From positions 186,001 through 250,000 of the forward strand of contig QAMH01000008.1 in assembly GCA_003149935.1 (NCBI GenBank): a stretch of DNA of 64,000 nt. Direction: 5' to 3'. This stretch comes from Coriobacteriia bacterium. GTDB taxonomy: Bacteria; Actinomycetota; Coriobacteriia; Coriobacteriales; QAMH01. A program made the translations under genes and the position numbers. The notes beneath the pieces are model-generated. The model was not told the origin of the DNA and ran no database searches. It saw only the letters and a list, made by a program, of their open reading frames with translations. Below are positions 50,546 through 58,302 of this stretch, in pieces (the first letter of the stretch is position 1; each line of letters opens with the position of its first letter).

Positions 50546-51274
50546 TCAACTTGTTGCGTTATCGATGTCGAGAAATGCCAGCACGTCATCGTCCAGGCCG
50601 TCGGCATCGAAAAGGCAATCCGCATCACGCACGGTCCGCAGCGAGCCATCGAGCACGATGCCGACCTTATCGGCCAAGATGCGCGCCTCCTCGAAATCAT
50701 GCGTGACAAATACGATGGTGCAATCAAAGCGCTTGTGTACTTCGCGCACGACGCCGTACATTTGCCGCTTGGTTGCGGGGTCAAGTGCCGAGAACGGCTC
50801 GTCAAGAAGCAGTATCTCGGGTTCGAGGACGAGGGCGCGTGCCAATGCCGTACGCTGGGCCTCGCCACCGCTGATGACGCCAGGGTATCGGTCGGCGATC
50901 CCATCGATGCCAAAACTCGTGAGCAGCCGGTCGGCGCGTCTTCGCGCTTCATCGCCGCCGATTTTACGAACCCGCAATCCGTACTCCACGTTCTCCCGCA
51001 CGGTCATATGGGGAAAGAGCGCGTAATCCTGGTAGAGAATCCCCAGATGGCGCTGCTGAACGGGAAGGCTGTCGGCCCTCTTGCCGTCGAGTAGGATTTC
51101 CCCGCGTTCCCAAGAACATGCCCCGGCGATGGCCTCCATGAGCACGGTCTTGCCCGATCCGGTTGAGCCGAGGATGGCGAAGATTTCGCGCGGTCGTATA
51201 TTCAGCGACGGGACGCTCAGAACGAACGCCCCGCGCCTCACACGCAGGTCTCTGATTTCGATACTACCGGCCAA
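50546..51274 (-). CDS. modC: Molybdate/tungstate ABC transporter ATP-binding protein ModC, no TOBE domain
   Basis: The ATPase of a molybdate-type importer, 242 residues. ILGSTGSGKTVLMEAI (Walker A), VISGGEAQRTALARALV (signature) and ILLLDEPFSALDP (Walker B) are present, with the H-loop THDFEEA. It stops before the TOBE/Mop domain that ModC usually carries. I chose the TTG at 51274, which has AGGAGG 5 bases upstream; it overlaps modB by 11 bases. Confidence 0.88.
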   Translation of the reverse strand: MAGSIEIRDLRVRRGAFVLSVPSLNIRPREIFAILGSTGSGKTVLMEAIAGACSWERGEILLDGKRADSLPVQQRHLGILYQDYALFPHMTVRENVEYGLRVRKIGGDEARRRADRLLTSFGIDGIADRYPGVISGGEAQRTALARALVLEPEILLLDEPFSALDPATKRQMYGVVREVHKRFDCTIVFVTHDFEEARILADKVGIVLDGSLRTVRDADCLFDADGLDDDVLAFLDIDNATS

Positions 51275-52205
51275 AGGATTCCTCCTCGAAGGGCACATCG
51301 GCGATATCGGGCATTTCGTCGATCGGCTTCTCGTTGCAAGATGCCCGTCGGCTGCGCAGCCATCTACCGCGCCCGCCTTTGTCCACGCGCGATGCTCCGA
51401 CCGGGCGATTCAGCAGGTCCGCGAGCACCAACGTCGCCGCCGAGACGATGAGCATGATCATGGCCGTCGCCATCGCCACGTCATTGTTTCCCGTCGATAT
51501 GCTCAGGTAGATGCTTCCCGGCAGCGTCTCCGTTCGCATACGTGTGACTCCCACGAGCATGAGCGTGGCACCGAACTCTCCCATCCCGCGTGCCCACGTG
51601 AGGACGGCGCACGAGATGATCGAGTTGCGTGCCTGGGGAAGGATGATGTCGCGAAACACCTGCCAGGATCTCGCCCCGAGGGTCTTGGCCACGAACTCCA
51701 TGCGAGGGCTGACCTCGTCAAGCGCCGTTCGCACCATGCGGATGGCGAAGGGTAGATTGACGATGAGCTGGGCGAACACGATGCCAGCCGGTTGAAAGAC
51801 CACGGCCAGGCCAATGTCCTTGAGTGCCTTGCCAAACGGTGACGAGAAGATGATGAGGAGCGCGAAACCCAGCAGGATGTAGGGCAGCGACAACGTGAGT
51901 TCCATGACGACGCTCGCGATGCGCTTGCAGGGCATGTTCGTGTGCGAGAGCGCGTAGGCGGTTGGCAGCGCGAGCACGAGGCAGATGGCGGTCGAGATTA
52001 TCGAGGTGACAACACTCATGCGCAGTGAGAACATAACTTCAGCCGAGGTGAGTGCCTCGTGGAAGTGGGTTATGCCACTGGCGACAACGGCAACGATGGC
52101 ACTCCCGATGAACAGGAGCGCCACGATTGCGATGATGATGGTGAGCGTGGGAAAGAGTTCCCGGATGCGCCCACTATGCTTGCGTGTCTCGTCCGTATGA
52201 GACAT
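51264..52205 (-). CDS. modB: Molybdate/tungstate ABC transporter permease ModB
   Basis: A 313-residue inner-membrane permease with six predicted hydrophobic segments and the EAA loop (DEVSPRMEFVAKTLGARSWQVFRDIILPQARNSI) that contacts ModC. It belongs to the ModB/CysT group. The C-terminus is longer and charged (RVDKGGRGRWLRSRRA). It overlaps modC. Confidence 0.88.
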   Translation of the reverse strand: MSHTDETRKHSGRIRELFPTLTIIIAIVALLFIGSAIVAVVASGITHFHEALTSAEVMFSLRMSVVTSIISTAICLVLALPTAYALSHTNMPCKRIASVVMELTLSLPYILLGFALLIIFSSPFGKALKDIGLAVVFQPAGIVFAQLIVNLPFAIRMVRTALDEVSPRMEFVAKTLGARSWQVFRDIILPQARNSIISCAVLTWARGMGEFGATLMLVGVTRMRTETLPGSIYLSISTGNNDVAMATAMIMLIVSAATLVLADLLNRPVGASRVDKGGRGRWLRSRRASCNEKPIDEMPDIADVPFEEESFGR

Positions 52206-52221
52206 GGCGATTCTTGGAACA

Positions 52222-52258
52222 AATGTGGGACAAATGGACAGGTCGTTTGCCCCACATT
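52222..52258. repeat. Family A-like palindrome between modA and modB
   Basis: AATGTGGGACAAA...TTTGCCCCACATT with the inner GGACAGG core. It is a diverged variant. Confidence 0.7.
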
Positions 52259-52277
52259 CACGTCCGAATATACGGAG

Positions 52278-53093
52278 CTATGCGCGCTCGTAGCCGTAGG
52301 AAGCCCAGATATCCCAGACGGCATCCGTTTGCAGGAAATCCTTGAAGGCGCTAACGGCGGCGACATCCTGAGCGCAGGTAAGCTGAGCTGCGGGGATTAC
52401 CTTGACGAGGGCATCAAGATCGCTCGTGTCGACGATGCTCACACCATCGCCCTTCACGTTCTCCTTCCAGACGATTCCCGCATCACCTTCGCCATTGGCA
52501 AGAGCGGTTGCGATCTGAGGTGCGGTGGTCGTGGTGGTGATGACGCCCGAGCTCATAAGCGAGTCCCATAACTCGGCATCGGTCAGTGCCTTCTTGGCGA
52601 TTTTGCCGATAGGGGTGGATTCGGGGTCACCGACGAGCACACGCTGAGCGTTGGCGAGGCTGGCGATGCCGGTGATGTTTGCAGGATTCGATGCGGGAAC
52701 GGCAAGTACAGGGATGTGCTTGACCAGATCCTCGCTCGAGGCGACCGCGCTTTCGACAGGCTTGAGCTCTTCCTTGGAGCCGGCGATGAAGAAGTCACCT
52801 TCGTTCGTCGTGGTGATTTGCGTTTGGATTTGCGCGGCGTTGGCATAGGTCACGTTCATCTCGCAACCGGTTTCCTCGGTGAAGAGGTCAGCTATCTTCT
52901 GGAAGGGCTCGGTCATGCCCGCGCCGCAATAGATGTTGAGCTGCTGGCCTTGCAGGTTAGCTGCTTGCGACGATGATTGCGATCCCGCGTTTGACGAGGA
53001 ACACCCCACCATCGTTAGCGCTGCTAGCACGAGAGCCATGGCAGCGATTGCGCCAAGTCGCCTGATTCTACTTCCCGTTTTGGTGATTGCCAT
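52278..53093 (-). CDS. modA: Molybdate/tungstate-binding lipoprotein ModA
   Basis: A 271-residue solute-binding lipoprotein. The signal ends in the lipobox LTMVGC, and SSSNAGSQSSSQ forms the linker. The mature part shows LNIYCGAGMTEPFQKIADLFTEETGC and FIAGSKEELKPVESA, similar to ModA. I chose the ATG at 53093, preceded by GGGAGAGGAA; an upstream in-frame ATG at 53141 is less likely. It is divergent from the di-Mop gene. Confidence 0.87.
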   Translation of the reverse strand: MAITKTGSRIRRLGAIAAMALVLAALTMVGCSSSNAGSQSSSQAANLQGQQLNIYCGAGMTEPFQKIADLFTEETGCEMNVTYANAAQIQTQITTTNEGDFFIAGSKEELKPVESAVASSEDLVKHIPVLAVPASNPANITGIASLANAQRVLVGDPESTPIGKIAKKALTDAELWDSLMSSGVITTTTTAPQIATALANGEGDAGIVWKENVKGDGVSIVDTSDLDALVKVIPAAQLTCAQDVAAVSAFKDFLQTDAVWDIWASYGYERA

Positions 53094-53244
53094 TGCAGTT
53101 CCTCTCCCAAGGTGATTGATTCGGTATATGAAATATATCAATAAAAGAATATTTTACAAGAAGAATAGATGTGCATTAGAATAATACTGCCACGAATGGA
53201 TACTCGTAAATCGCCCAGTGGCAAGCAAAGATAAGGAGCAGATC

Positions 53245-53667
53245 ATGAGGATTTCCGCACGTAATCAGCTGAAGGGCACGATTGTCGAAGTAGAAGAAGG
53301 TGCCGTGAACGGCATTGTCACGATCGAGATTCCCTGCGGATGCAAGATAAAAGCTTCCATTACGAATGCAGCGATTCATGATTTGGGACTCGAGGTTGGC
53401 AAAGAGGCCATTGCGATAGTCAAAGCGAGTTCCGTCATGTTCGCAACTGACCGCATCCCCAACATTTCGGCTCGCAACCAACTCAAGGGCAAGCTCGTCG
53501 AGGTAGAGGAAGGCGCGGTAAATGGAATCGTCACCATTGAGCTGCGCTGCGGCTATAAGATCAAAGGTTCGATTACCAATCAGGCAATCGACCAGTTGGG
53601 ACTCGAGGACGGCGGAGATGCCGTCGCCGTTTTCAAGGCCAGCGAAGTCATGGTCGGGGTCGAATAA
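53245..53667 (+). CDS. Di-Mop molybdate-binding protein (molbindin-like)
   Basis: A 140-residue protein made of two Mop/TOBE repeats (NQLKGTIVEVEEGAVNGIV and NQLKGKLVEVEEGAVNGIV) followed by the usual alternating strands. Mop proteins bind molybdate or tungstate oxyanions in the cytoplasm. It lies divergent from modA, and modC here lacks its own TOBE domain, so it may supply that domain or store the anion. The ATG at 53245 follows AAGGAG. The 150-base divergent gap is AT-rich, with no certain operator. Confidence 0.9.
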   Translation: MRISARNQLKGTIVEVEEGAVNGIVTIEIPCGCKIKASITNAAIHDLGLEVGKEAIAIVKASSVMFATDRIPNISARNQLKGKLVEVEEGAVNGIVTIELRCGYKIKGSITNQAIDQLGLEDGGDAVAVFKASEVMVGVE

Positions 53668-53845
53668 GGAAAAAGTTTCATATTATTCTTTACATAGAAT
53701 AAAAAGAGGCTATACTATTATTTCAGATGGAGAACAATTACTCTTCTTCTTCCTCTCTCTCGTGCGAATGCGGCCGAACTTCCCCGGTCGCATTCGCATA
53801 TATGCAGGGTTTTTGCGCGCAGCTCGACCTTTCGGCATCCAGGTC

Positions 53846-54115
53846 CTAGGGCTCCGGCTCTTCGCGAATAATCGGTATCGGGATGTCGTGTCTGTCGGCT
53901 GCGCTTGCGCAACCGGAGCAGCTCCCCTTGCTGCAACCCATGCAGGCGTTTGGGAGCCTGAGGTCCTCATCGCTTGGCAAGTCGGCATCGCGATGCGCGC
54001 CATGGCATGAGCGCCCCTTCTTGCCAAAACCGCCGAAGAAGGCGACCTTGATGGCAATGCCAATCCACACGACAACGATGGCAAGTATGATCCAACTCGC
54101 AATATTCATATCCAT
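53846..54115 (-). CDS. FeoB-associated Cys-rich membrane protein
   Basis: An 89-residue protein with a single N-terminal membrane segment (IASWIILAIVVVWIGIAIKVAFFGGFG) and a Cys-rich tail (NACMGCSKGSCSGC). This is the pattern of the small FeoB-associated proteins found near feo genes in Firmicutes and Actinobacteria. Iron handling or metal transfer is inferred. A box of the DtxR type (54118-54133) lies directly upstream, so it should be part of the same iron regulon. Confidence 0.85.
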   Translation of the reverse strand: MDMNIASWIILAIVVVWIGIAIKVAFFGGFGKKGRSCHGAHRDADLPSDEDLRLPNACMGCSKGSCSGCASAADRHDIPIPIIREEPEP

Positions 54116-54117
54116 AT

Positions 54118-54133
54118 GTTAGCATACCCTAAC
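54118..54133. promoter_or_regulatory. DtxR-type box before the Cys-rich FeoB partner
   Basis: GTTAG-CATACC-CTAAC, an exact match to the pattern found at 46040, three bases upstream of the coding start. Confidence 0.75.
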
Positions 54134-54135
54134 TA

Positions 54136-54300
54136 ATGAGACAAATGTCGCCGGGGCACCGGATTTGTCATTTCGAGCGGAGCGGCCGAGGGCTGCGCAG
54201 TCGAGAAATCTCCGCCATGGGATTCCTCCACTTCGGGGCCTCGCGGCCCCTTCGGTCGGAATGACAATCGTGGGACAAATGGCCCGTTCATTTACCCCGG
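54136..54300. repeat. Mixed family A and family B units before ahcY
   Basis: ATGAGACAAATGTCGCCGGGG (from 54137) runs directly into TGTCATTTCGAGCGG (54168) and GAGAAATCTC, then into CGGAATGAC (54258). A final variant, GTGGGACAAATGG, lies at 54270. This looks like insertion of one family into another. The rest of the gap to 54366 shows only the ahcY ribosome site. Confidence 0.75.
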
Positions 54301-54366
54301 CTCGACCGCTTGCTCCATTCGCCCGTGATAGTATGTGCAGCGTGTCATTTCATCGAGGAGGAACCC

Positions 54367-55626
54367 ATGAGCTACGACATCACCGACATCAACCTTGCCG
54401 ACGAGGGCCGCGCGCGCATCCTGTGGGCCGACCGCGACATGCCCGTGCTCGCCGAGATTCGCGAGCGTTTTGCCAAGGAGCGCCCCTTCGAGGGAATCCG
54501 CGTCGGTGCGTGTCTGCACGTGACGACCGAGACCGCCAACCTTGTACGCACGATGATCGAGGGCGGCGCCCAGGTCGCTTTGTGCGCAAGCAACCCGCTC
54601 TCTACTCAGGACGACACGGCCGCTGCACTCGTCAAGTACTACGGCGCTGAGGTCTTTGCCCGCTGTGGAGAAGATACCGAGACTTACTACAAGCACCTCG
54701 ATGCCGTCATCGATACCAAGCCACAGATCACGATGGATGACGGTGCCGACCTTTGCGACCGCATCCATGGCGATCGCCAGGATGCCCTCGAGTACGTCAT
54801 CGGCGGCACCGAGGAGACGACAACCGGCGTCATCCGCCTGGCGGCCATGGCTGCAGCCGGTGCGCTCAAGTACCCCTCGTTCAATGTCAACGATGCCAAC
54901 ACCAAGCACTTCTTCGACAACCGTTATGGCACGGGCCAGTCCACCCTCGATGGCATCGTGCGCGCGACCAATCGCCTGCTCGCGGGACGCACCCTTGTGG
55001 TGAGCGGCTACGGCTTCTGTGGCCGTGGCCTGGCGCAGCGTGCTGCCGGCATGGGCATGAGCGTCATCATCTGCGAGGTCGATCCGCTCAAGGCGCTCGA
55101 GGCTCACATGGAGGGCTATCGCGTGATGCCGTGTGCCGAGGCCGCCAAGTACGCCGACGTGTGGGTTACCGTGACGGGCGACCTCAACGTCATCGACGCG
55201 CCAGCGTTCGAGAACATGAAGGATAGCGCTATCATCTGCAATTCCGGTCACTTCAATAGCGAGATTAACATCCCGTGGCTCGAGGAACATGCGGTATCGA
55301 AGGAGACCCTCAAGCCGCTGGTTGACGAGTACACGCTGCCTGACGGCCGCACCATCATCCTGCTTGCCGACGGACGCCTCGTGAACCTTTCTGCCGCCGA
55401 GGGGCATCCCGCCGAGGTTATGGACATGAGCTTCGCCAACCAGGTGCTCGCGGCGGAATATCTGCTCAAGCATCGCGACGAGCTGTTGCCGCAGTGCTAC
55501 AACATCCCGGCCGAGATCGACGACGAGATCGCGCGCGTCAAGCTCGGCACGCTCGGCATCGAGATCGACACGCTCACGCCCGAGCAGGAGGCTTACCTCA
55601 ACTCCTGGACGCTGGGAACGGTGTAG
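54367..55626 (+). CDS. ahcY: Adenosylhomocysteinase
   Basis: Hydrolyses S-adenosylhomocysteine to adenosine and homocysteine, recycling the by-product of SAM methylation. It shows GACLHVTTETANLVRTM, CASNPLSTQDDTAAAL, VVSGYGFCGRGLAQRA (NAD-binding Rossmann fold) and the C-terminal YLNSWTLGTV. It is 419 residues, the shorter bacterial form. The ATG at 54367 follows GAGGAGGAAC. Confidence 0.95.
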   Translation: MSYDITDINLADEGRARILWADRDMPVLAEIRERFAKERPFEGIRVGACLHVTTETANLVRTMIEGGAQVALCASNPLSTQDDTAAALVKYYGAEVFARCGEDTETYYKHLDAVIDTKPQITMDDGADLCDRIHGDRQDALEYVIGGTEETTTGVIRLAAMAAAGALKYPSFNVNDANTKHFFDNRYGTGQSTLDGIVRATNRLLAGRTLVVSGYGFCGRGLAQRAAGMGMSVIICEVDPLKALEAHMEGYRVMPCAEAAKYADVWVTVTGDLNVIDAPAFENMKDSAIICNSGHFNSEINIPWLEEHAVSKETLKPLVDEYTLPDGRTIILLADGRLVNLSAAEGHPAEVMDMSFANQVLAAEYLLKHRDELLPQCYNIPAEIDDEIARVKLGTLGIEIDTLTPEQEAYLNSWTLGTV

Positions 55627-55657
55627 GGGACGGGCCCACTGGCGTGCAAAGAAATTA

Positions 55658-55699
55658 CGATTGTGTGAAGAGAAGTCTCGACCCCATCTCACACAATCG
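55658..55699. terminator. Hairpin between convergent ahcY and hypB
   Basis: CGATTGTGTGA (55658-55668) pairs exactly with TCACACAATCG (55689-55699). An 11-bp stem without a clear T-run; possibly a bidirectional terminator. Confidence 0.45.
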
Positions 55700-55727
55700 C
55701 AAAAAACGTGCACGACGCTCGTCGATT

Positions 55728-56384
55728 CTACTTTGCGGCTTCGATTTGCTCCGAAAGCCAGCCAGCCCACTCGTCAACGCCGTCGCCTTTGGTTGCGGTG
55801 ATGGCGAAGCTCGGCGCGCTGGGATTGAGACGCGCTATGTGCTCGTCGAAAAGCGTTTTGTCAAAGGTGAAAGCTGACATCACGTCGACCTTGTTGAGGA
55901 TGATGGCATCGGCCACCTGGAACATTCCCGGGTATTTGAGCGGCTTGTCATCGCCTTCGGGCACGGACAGGATCATCATCTTGATGTCCTCGCCCAGGTA
56001 GAAGTCCGCAGGACATACGAGATTGCCGACGTTCTCAATAAAGATAAGGTCGATGTTGTCGAGGTCGAGCACCTCGAGAGCACGATGCAGCATGTCGCTT
56101 TCCAGGTGGCAGGCGCCGGCCGTGTTGATCTGCACCGCTGGAATCCCCATGGCCTTGATGGTTTGCGAGTCGACATCACTCGCGATATCGCCCTCGATGA
56201 CGGCGATGTTGTACTTATCGCGCAGTGCGTTGATGGTTGCCACGATGGTCGACGTCTTGCCCGATCCGGGGCTTGCCAGCACGTTGACCATGTAGACGCC
56301 CTTTTCGTCGAGCAGGGCGCGATTTGCCGCAGCGCCCTCGTCGTTCTTGTTCAGAATCTTCGTTTCCAGGTCGATGTGAGCCAT
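55728..56384 (-). CDS. hypB: Hydrogenase nickel incorporation GTPase HypB
   Basis: A SIMIBI GTPase that inserts nickel during [NiFe]-hydrogenase maturation. VLASPGSGKTSTIVATI (P-loop), CHLES (Cys-His nickel site region) and LNKVDV (G4) are present. The N-terminus lacks the His-rich or CxxCGC extension of some HypB. Length 218, with the ATG at 56384. It is translated after hypA. No hydrogenase structural gene is present in the window. Confidence 0.93.
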   Translation of the reverse strand: MAHIDLETKILNKNDEGAAANRALLDEKGVYMVNVLASPGSGKTSTIVATINALRDKYNIAVIEGDIASDVDSQTIKAMGIPAVQINTAGACHLESDMLHRALEVLDLDNIDLIFIENVGNLVCPADFYLGEDIKMMILSVPEGDDKPLKYPGMFQVADAIILNKVDVMSAFTFDKTLFDEHIARLNPSAPSFAITATKGDGVDEWAGWLSEQIEAAK

Positions 56385-56401
56385 GTCGTCCTTCTCTCTC
56401 G

Positions 56402-56432
56402 ATGTGCCATGGGGTCTGACCCCTTGGCACAT
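56402..56432. repeat. Small palindrome between hypA and hypB
   Basis: ATGTGCCATGGGG and CCCCTTGGCACAT arms around TCTGA, with one mismatch pair. It may belong to the same palindrome class as family A. Confidence 0.6.
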
Positions 56433-56438
56433 TGGAAC

Positions 56439-56810
56439 CTACGCGGGGTCGTCCTCGTCGTCGGGTGTCTCGATTTCCATGGACGCAACCTCGAGCTCGC
56501 GTCCCGCAATAAGCATGGTCGCTGCGGAGTCACAGGCGGGACAGTGGTTGTGGAAGCGGTCGTGCTCGAACTCGTTACCGCAATCGAGGCATTTCGACCG
56601 CGGACTCACGAAGTCCATCTCGAGCACGCAGCCATCGAGCAGCGGGTCATCCTCGGAAAGCGCCCCGAAGGCGAACTCCATCGCCTCGGGCACGACCATC
56701 GTCATCTCGCCGATCGTGAGCTTGATGTTTGTGATCTTAGTCGCACCGTTTTGACGTGCGACGGGAACGACCGAATCGAATATGCCCTGAACAAGCGAAA
56801 GCTCGTGCAT
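56439..56810 (-). CDS. hypA: Hydrogenase maturation factor HypA
   Basis: A 123-residue nickel-binding partner of HypB. It starts with MHELSLVQ (nickel-binding MHE) and carries two CxxC pairs of the zinc site (CLDCGN and CPACDS). Its ATG overlaps the tatC stop (TAATG), so it is coupled to tatC. Confidence 0.93.
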   Translation of the reverse strand: MHELSLVQGIFDSVVPVARQNGATKITNIKLTIGEMTMVVPEAMEFAFGALSEDDPLLDGCVLEMDFVSPRSKCLDCGNEFEHDRFHNHCPACDSAATMLIAGRELEVASMEIETPDDEDDPA

Positions 56811-57580
56811 TATGCAGCCATCTCCGCTTCTTCCTCGGCGCGCTGGCGCTTGATTCTACGTGACAGTGCAATGCGCGCGGCGGCGAGGGACACCTCGTAG
56901 AGCGCGAGAAGCGCGGCGAACATGATGCCCATCGTCACGGGAGAAGCGTCCGGAGTGACGACGGCGGCGATTACGAGCAGGCCAACGTAGATGCCACGCC
57001 AGCTCGCACGCATCTTCTTATACGGCACGATGTTGAACAGGATGAGGAAGAACACCACGAGCGGCAGCTCGAACGCAAGGCCAAAGGCAAGCTCGAACAG
57101 GATGATGTAATGCAGATAGTCGGTTGCCTGCGGCAGAATCTGACCGATTGACATGCTTTCGTTCGTGAGAAACTGGAACGCCGGACTCAGGCAGAAGCAA
57201 TAGCAGAACACCATGCCGAGTACGTAGAGTGCGACGGCAACGAAGAACGTCGGCAGCACGTAGCGGCGCTCGTTGGGGCGCAGCGCCGGCAGGAAGAACG
57301 CGAGCAACTCCCAGAAGATGAGCGGGCTGCATACGAGGACGGACATGAAAAGGGCGACGCGAAATTTCAGCGAGAAGCCTTCGAAAGCGCCGGTCACATA
57401 GACTTCTTGCACGTAATCGCTCACGGGGAGGATGAGGAAGTCGATGAGGTAGGGCGCGAGCAGGTACATGAAGCACACCGTGACTGCGAGGGCGACGACG
57501 ATTATGACGATGCGGCGGCGTAGCTCACCGATATGGTCCATGAGCGGCATGCGAGCGGGTCCGATGGGCACGTCACTCAC
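56810..57580 (-). CDS. tatC: Twin-arginine translocase TatC
   Basis: The multi-spanning receptor of the Tat system, exporting folded proteins with RR signals. It shows MDHIGELRRRIVIIVVALAV at the start, FKFRVALFMSVLV-like SLKFRVALFMSVLV, and six hydrophobic segments. It ends in a charged tail (RRIKRQRAEEEAEMAA). The GTG at 57580 overlaps the tatA end; a later ATG at 57550 is possible. Length 256. Confidence 0.9.
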   Translation of the reverse strand: MSDVPIGPARMPLMDHIGELRRRIVIIVVALAVTVCFMYLLAPYLIDFLILPVSDYVQEVYVTGAFEGFSLKFRVALFMSVLVCSPLIFWELLAFFLPALRPNERRYVLPTFFVAVALYVLGMVFCYCFCLSPAFQFLTNESMSIGQILPQATDYLHYIILFELAFGLAFELPLVVFFLILFNIVPYKKMRASWRGIYVGLLVIAAVVTPDASPVTMGIMFAALLALYEVSLAAARIALSRRIKRQRAEEEAEMAA

Positions 57581-58133
57581 CGCCCTTCTCGCCGTCAAGA
57601 TCGTACAGGCTCGCGGCCATGCTCTTCTTCTTGACGGTGCCGCCTGCCTCGGGAATGGGCTTGCCCTCGGGATGCTCTGCGGGCGCGTCATCAAGGATGG
57701 ACGCGAACGGATCATCAACAGCGGGTGCCGGAGCTGCTTGCTTTGCCGCCGGAGCAGGAGGCTCACCAGGAACGCCGCCGGGGATGGCAGCGCCGGGCTT
57801 ACTCGCGGGAGAACTCGTCGAGCTGCCGAACATGTCCTTGAACGGGTCGGTGAACATGTTCTTCGTCTCGTTGAGGGTATCGTTGATGGCGGAGATGTCT
57901 TCCTGAATGGGCTTGGTCGACTCTTCGACCTGATCCTTATAGGGGGCAATGGCCTCCTGGAAGGGATCGGCGACCTCTTCCTTGAATTTCTTGTTGGCCG
58001 CCTCGGAGGCGTTTCTGAACTGCCTGATCGCCCGTCCTACGGTGCGCCCCATTTGGGGCAGCTTCTCCGGTCCGAAGATGAGGAAACCGAAGAACAGGAT
58101 AATCACCAGTTCCGTGCCACTGATTCCGAACAC
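57573..58133 (-). CDS. TatA/TatB-type translocase subunit with a long disordered tail
   Basis: A 186-residue pore-forming Tat subunit. After the short membrane helix (VFGISGTELVIILFFGFLIFGPEKLPQMGRTVGRAIRQF) comes an amphipathic helix, then a long Pro/Ala-rich tail (SSPASKPGAAIPGGVPGEPPAPAAKQ). The FGPEKLP motif is typical of TatA/B. I chose the GTG at 58133, where AAAAGGA lies upstream. Its end overlaps tatC. Whether it acts as A or B cannot be decided. Confidence 0.85.
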   Translation of the reverse strand: MFGISGTELVIILFFGFLIFGPEKLPQMGRTVGRAIRQFRNASEAANKKFKEEVADPFQEAIAPYKDQVEESTKPIQEDISAINDTLNETKNMFTDPFKDMFGSSTSSPASKPGAAIPGGVPGEPPAPAAKQAAPAPAVDDPFASILDDAPAEHPEGKPIPEAGGTVKKKSMAASLYDLDGEKGGE

Positions 58134-58208
58134 GAAAACATCCTTTTCTAACAGCGTTCGATTTCCCTGCAAGCTCGCTACTTTACCACATGCGGCGCGG
58201 AGGAAGCG

Positions 58209-58302
58209 GTGAGACGGCGTGCCTGGCACACTGTCTCATATCGCAGGCATTTTATTGATTCTGGCTATCATTTGAGACAGTGTGCCAGGCACGCCGTCTC
58301 AC
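58209..58302. repeat. Inverted pair of family A units before mtnA stop
   Basis: GTGAGACGGCGTGCCTGG...TGTCTCA (58209-58239) and its inverse TGAGACAGTGTGCCAGG...GTCTCAC (58273-58302), separated by 33 bases. The complement of 58299-58301 is the TGA stop of mtnA. Confidence 0.88.

Noticed and set aside
54270..54366. S-adenosylhomocysteine riboswitch before ahcY
   Set aside because: I could not find the paired elements of that riboswitch; the leader is short and mainly repeat sequence.
57581..57949. A 123-residue N-terminal extension of TatC
   Set aside because: It overlaps tatA in another frame, has Arg/Ser/Pro-rich antisense-like composition, and is not part of the family.
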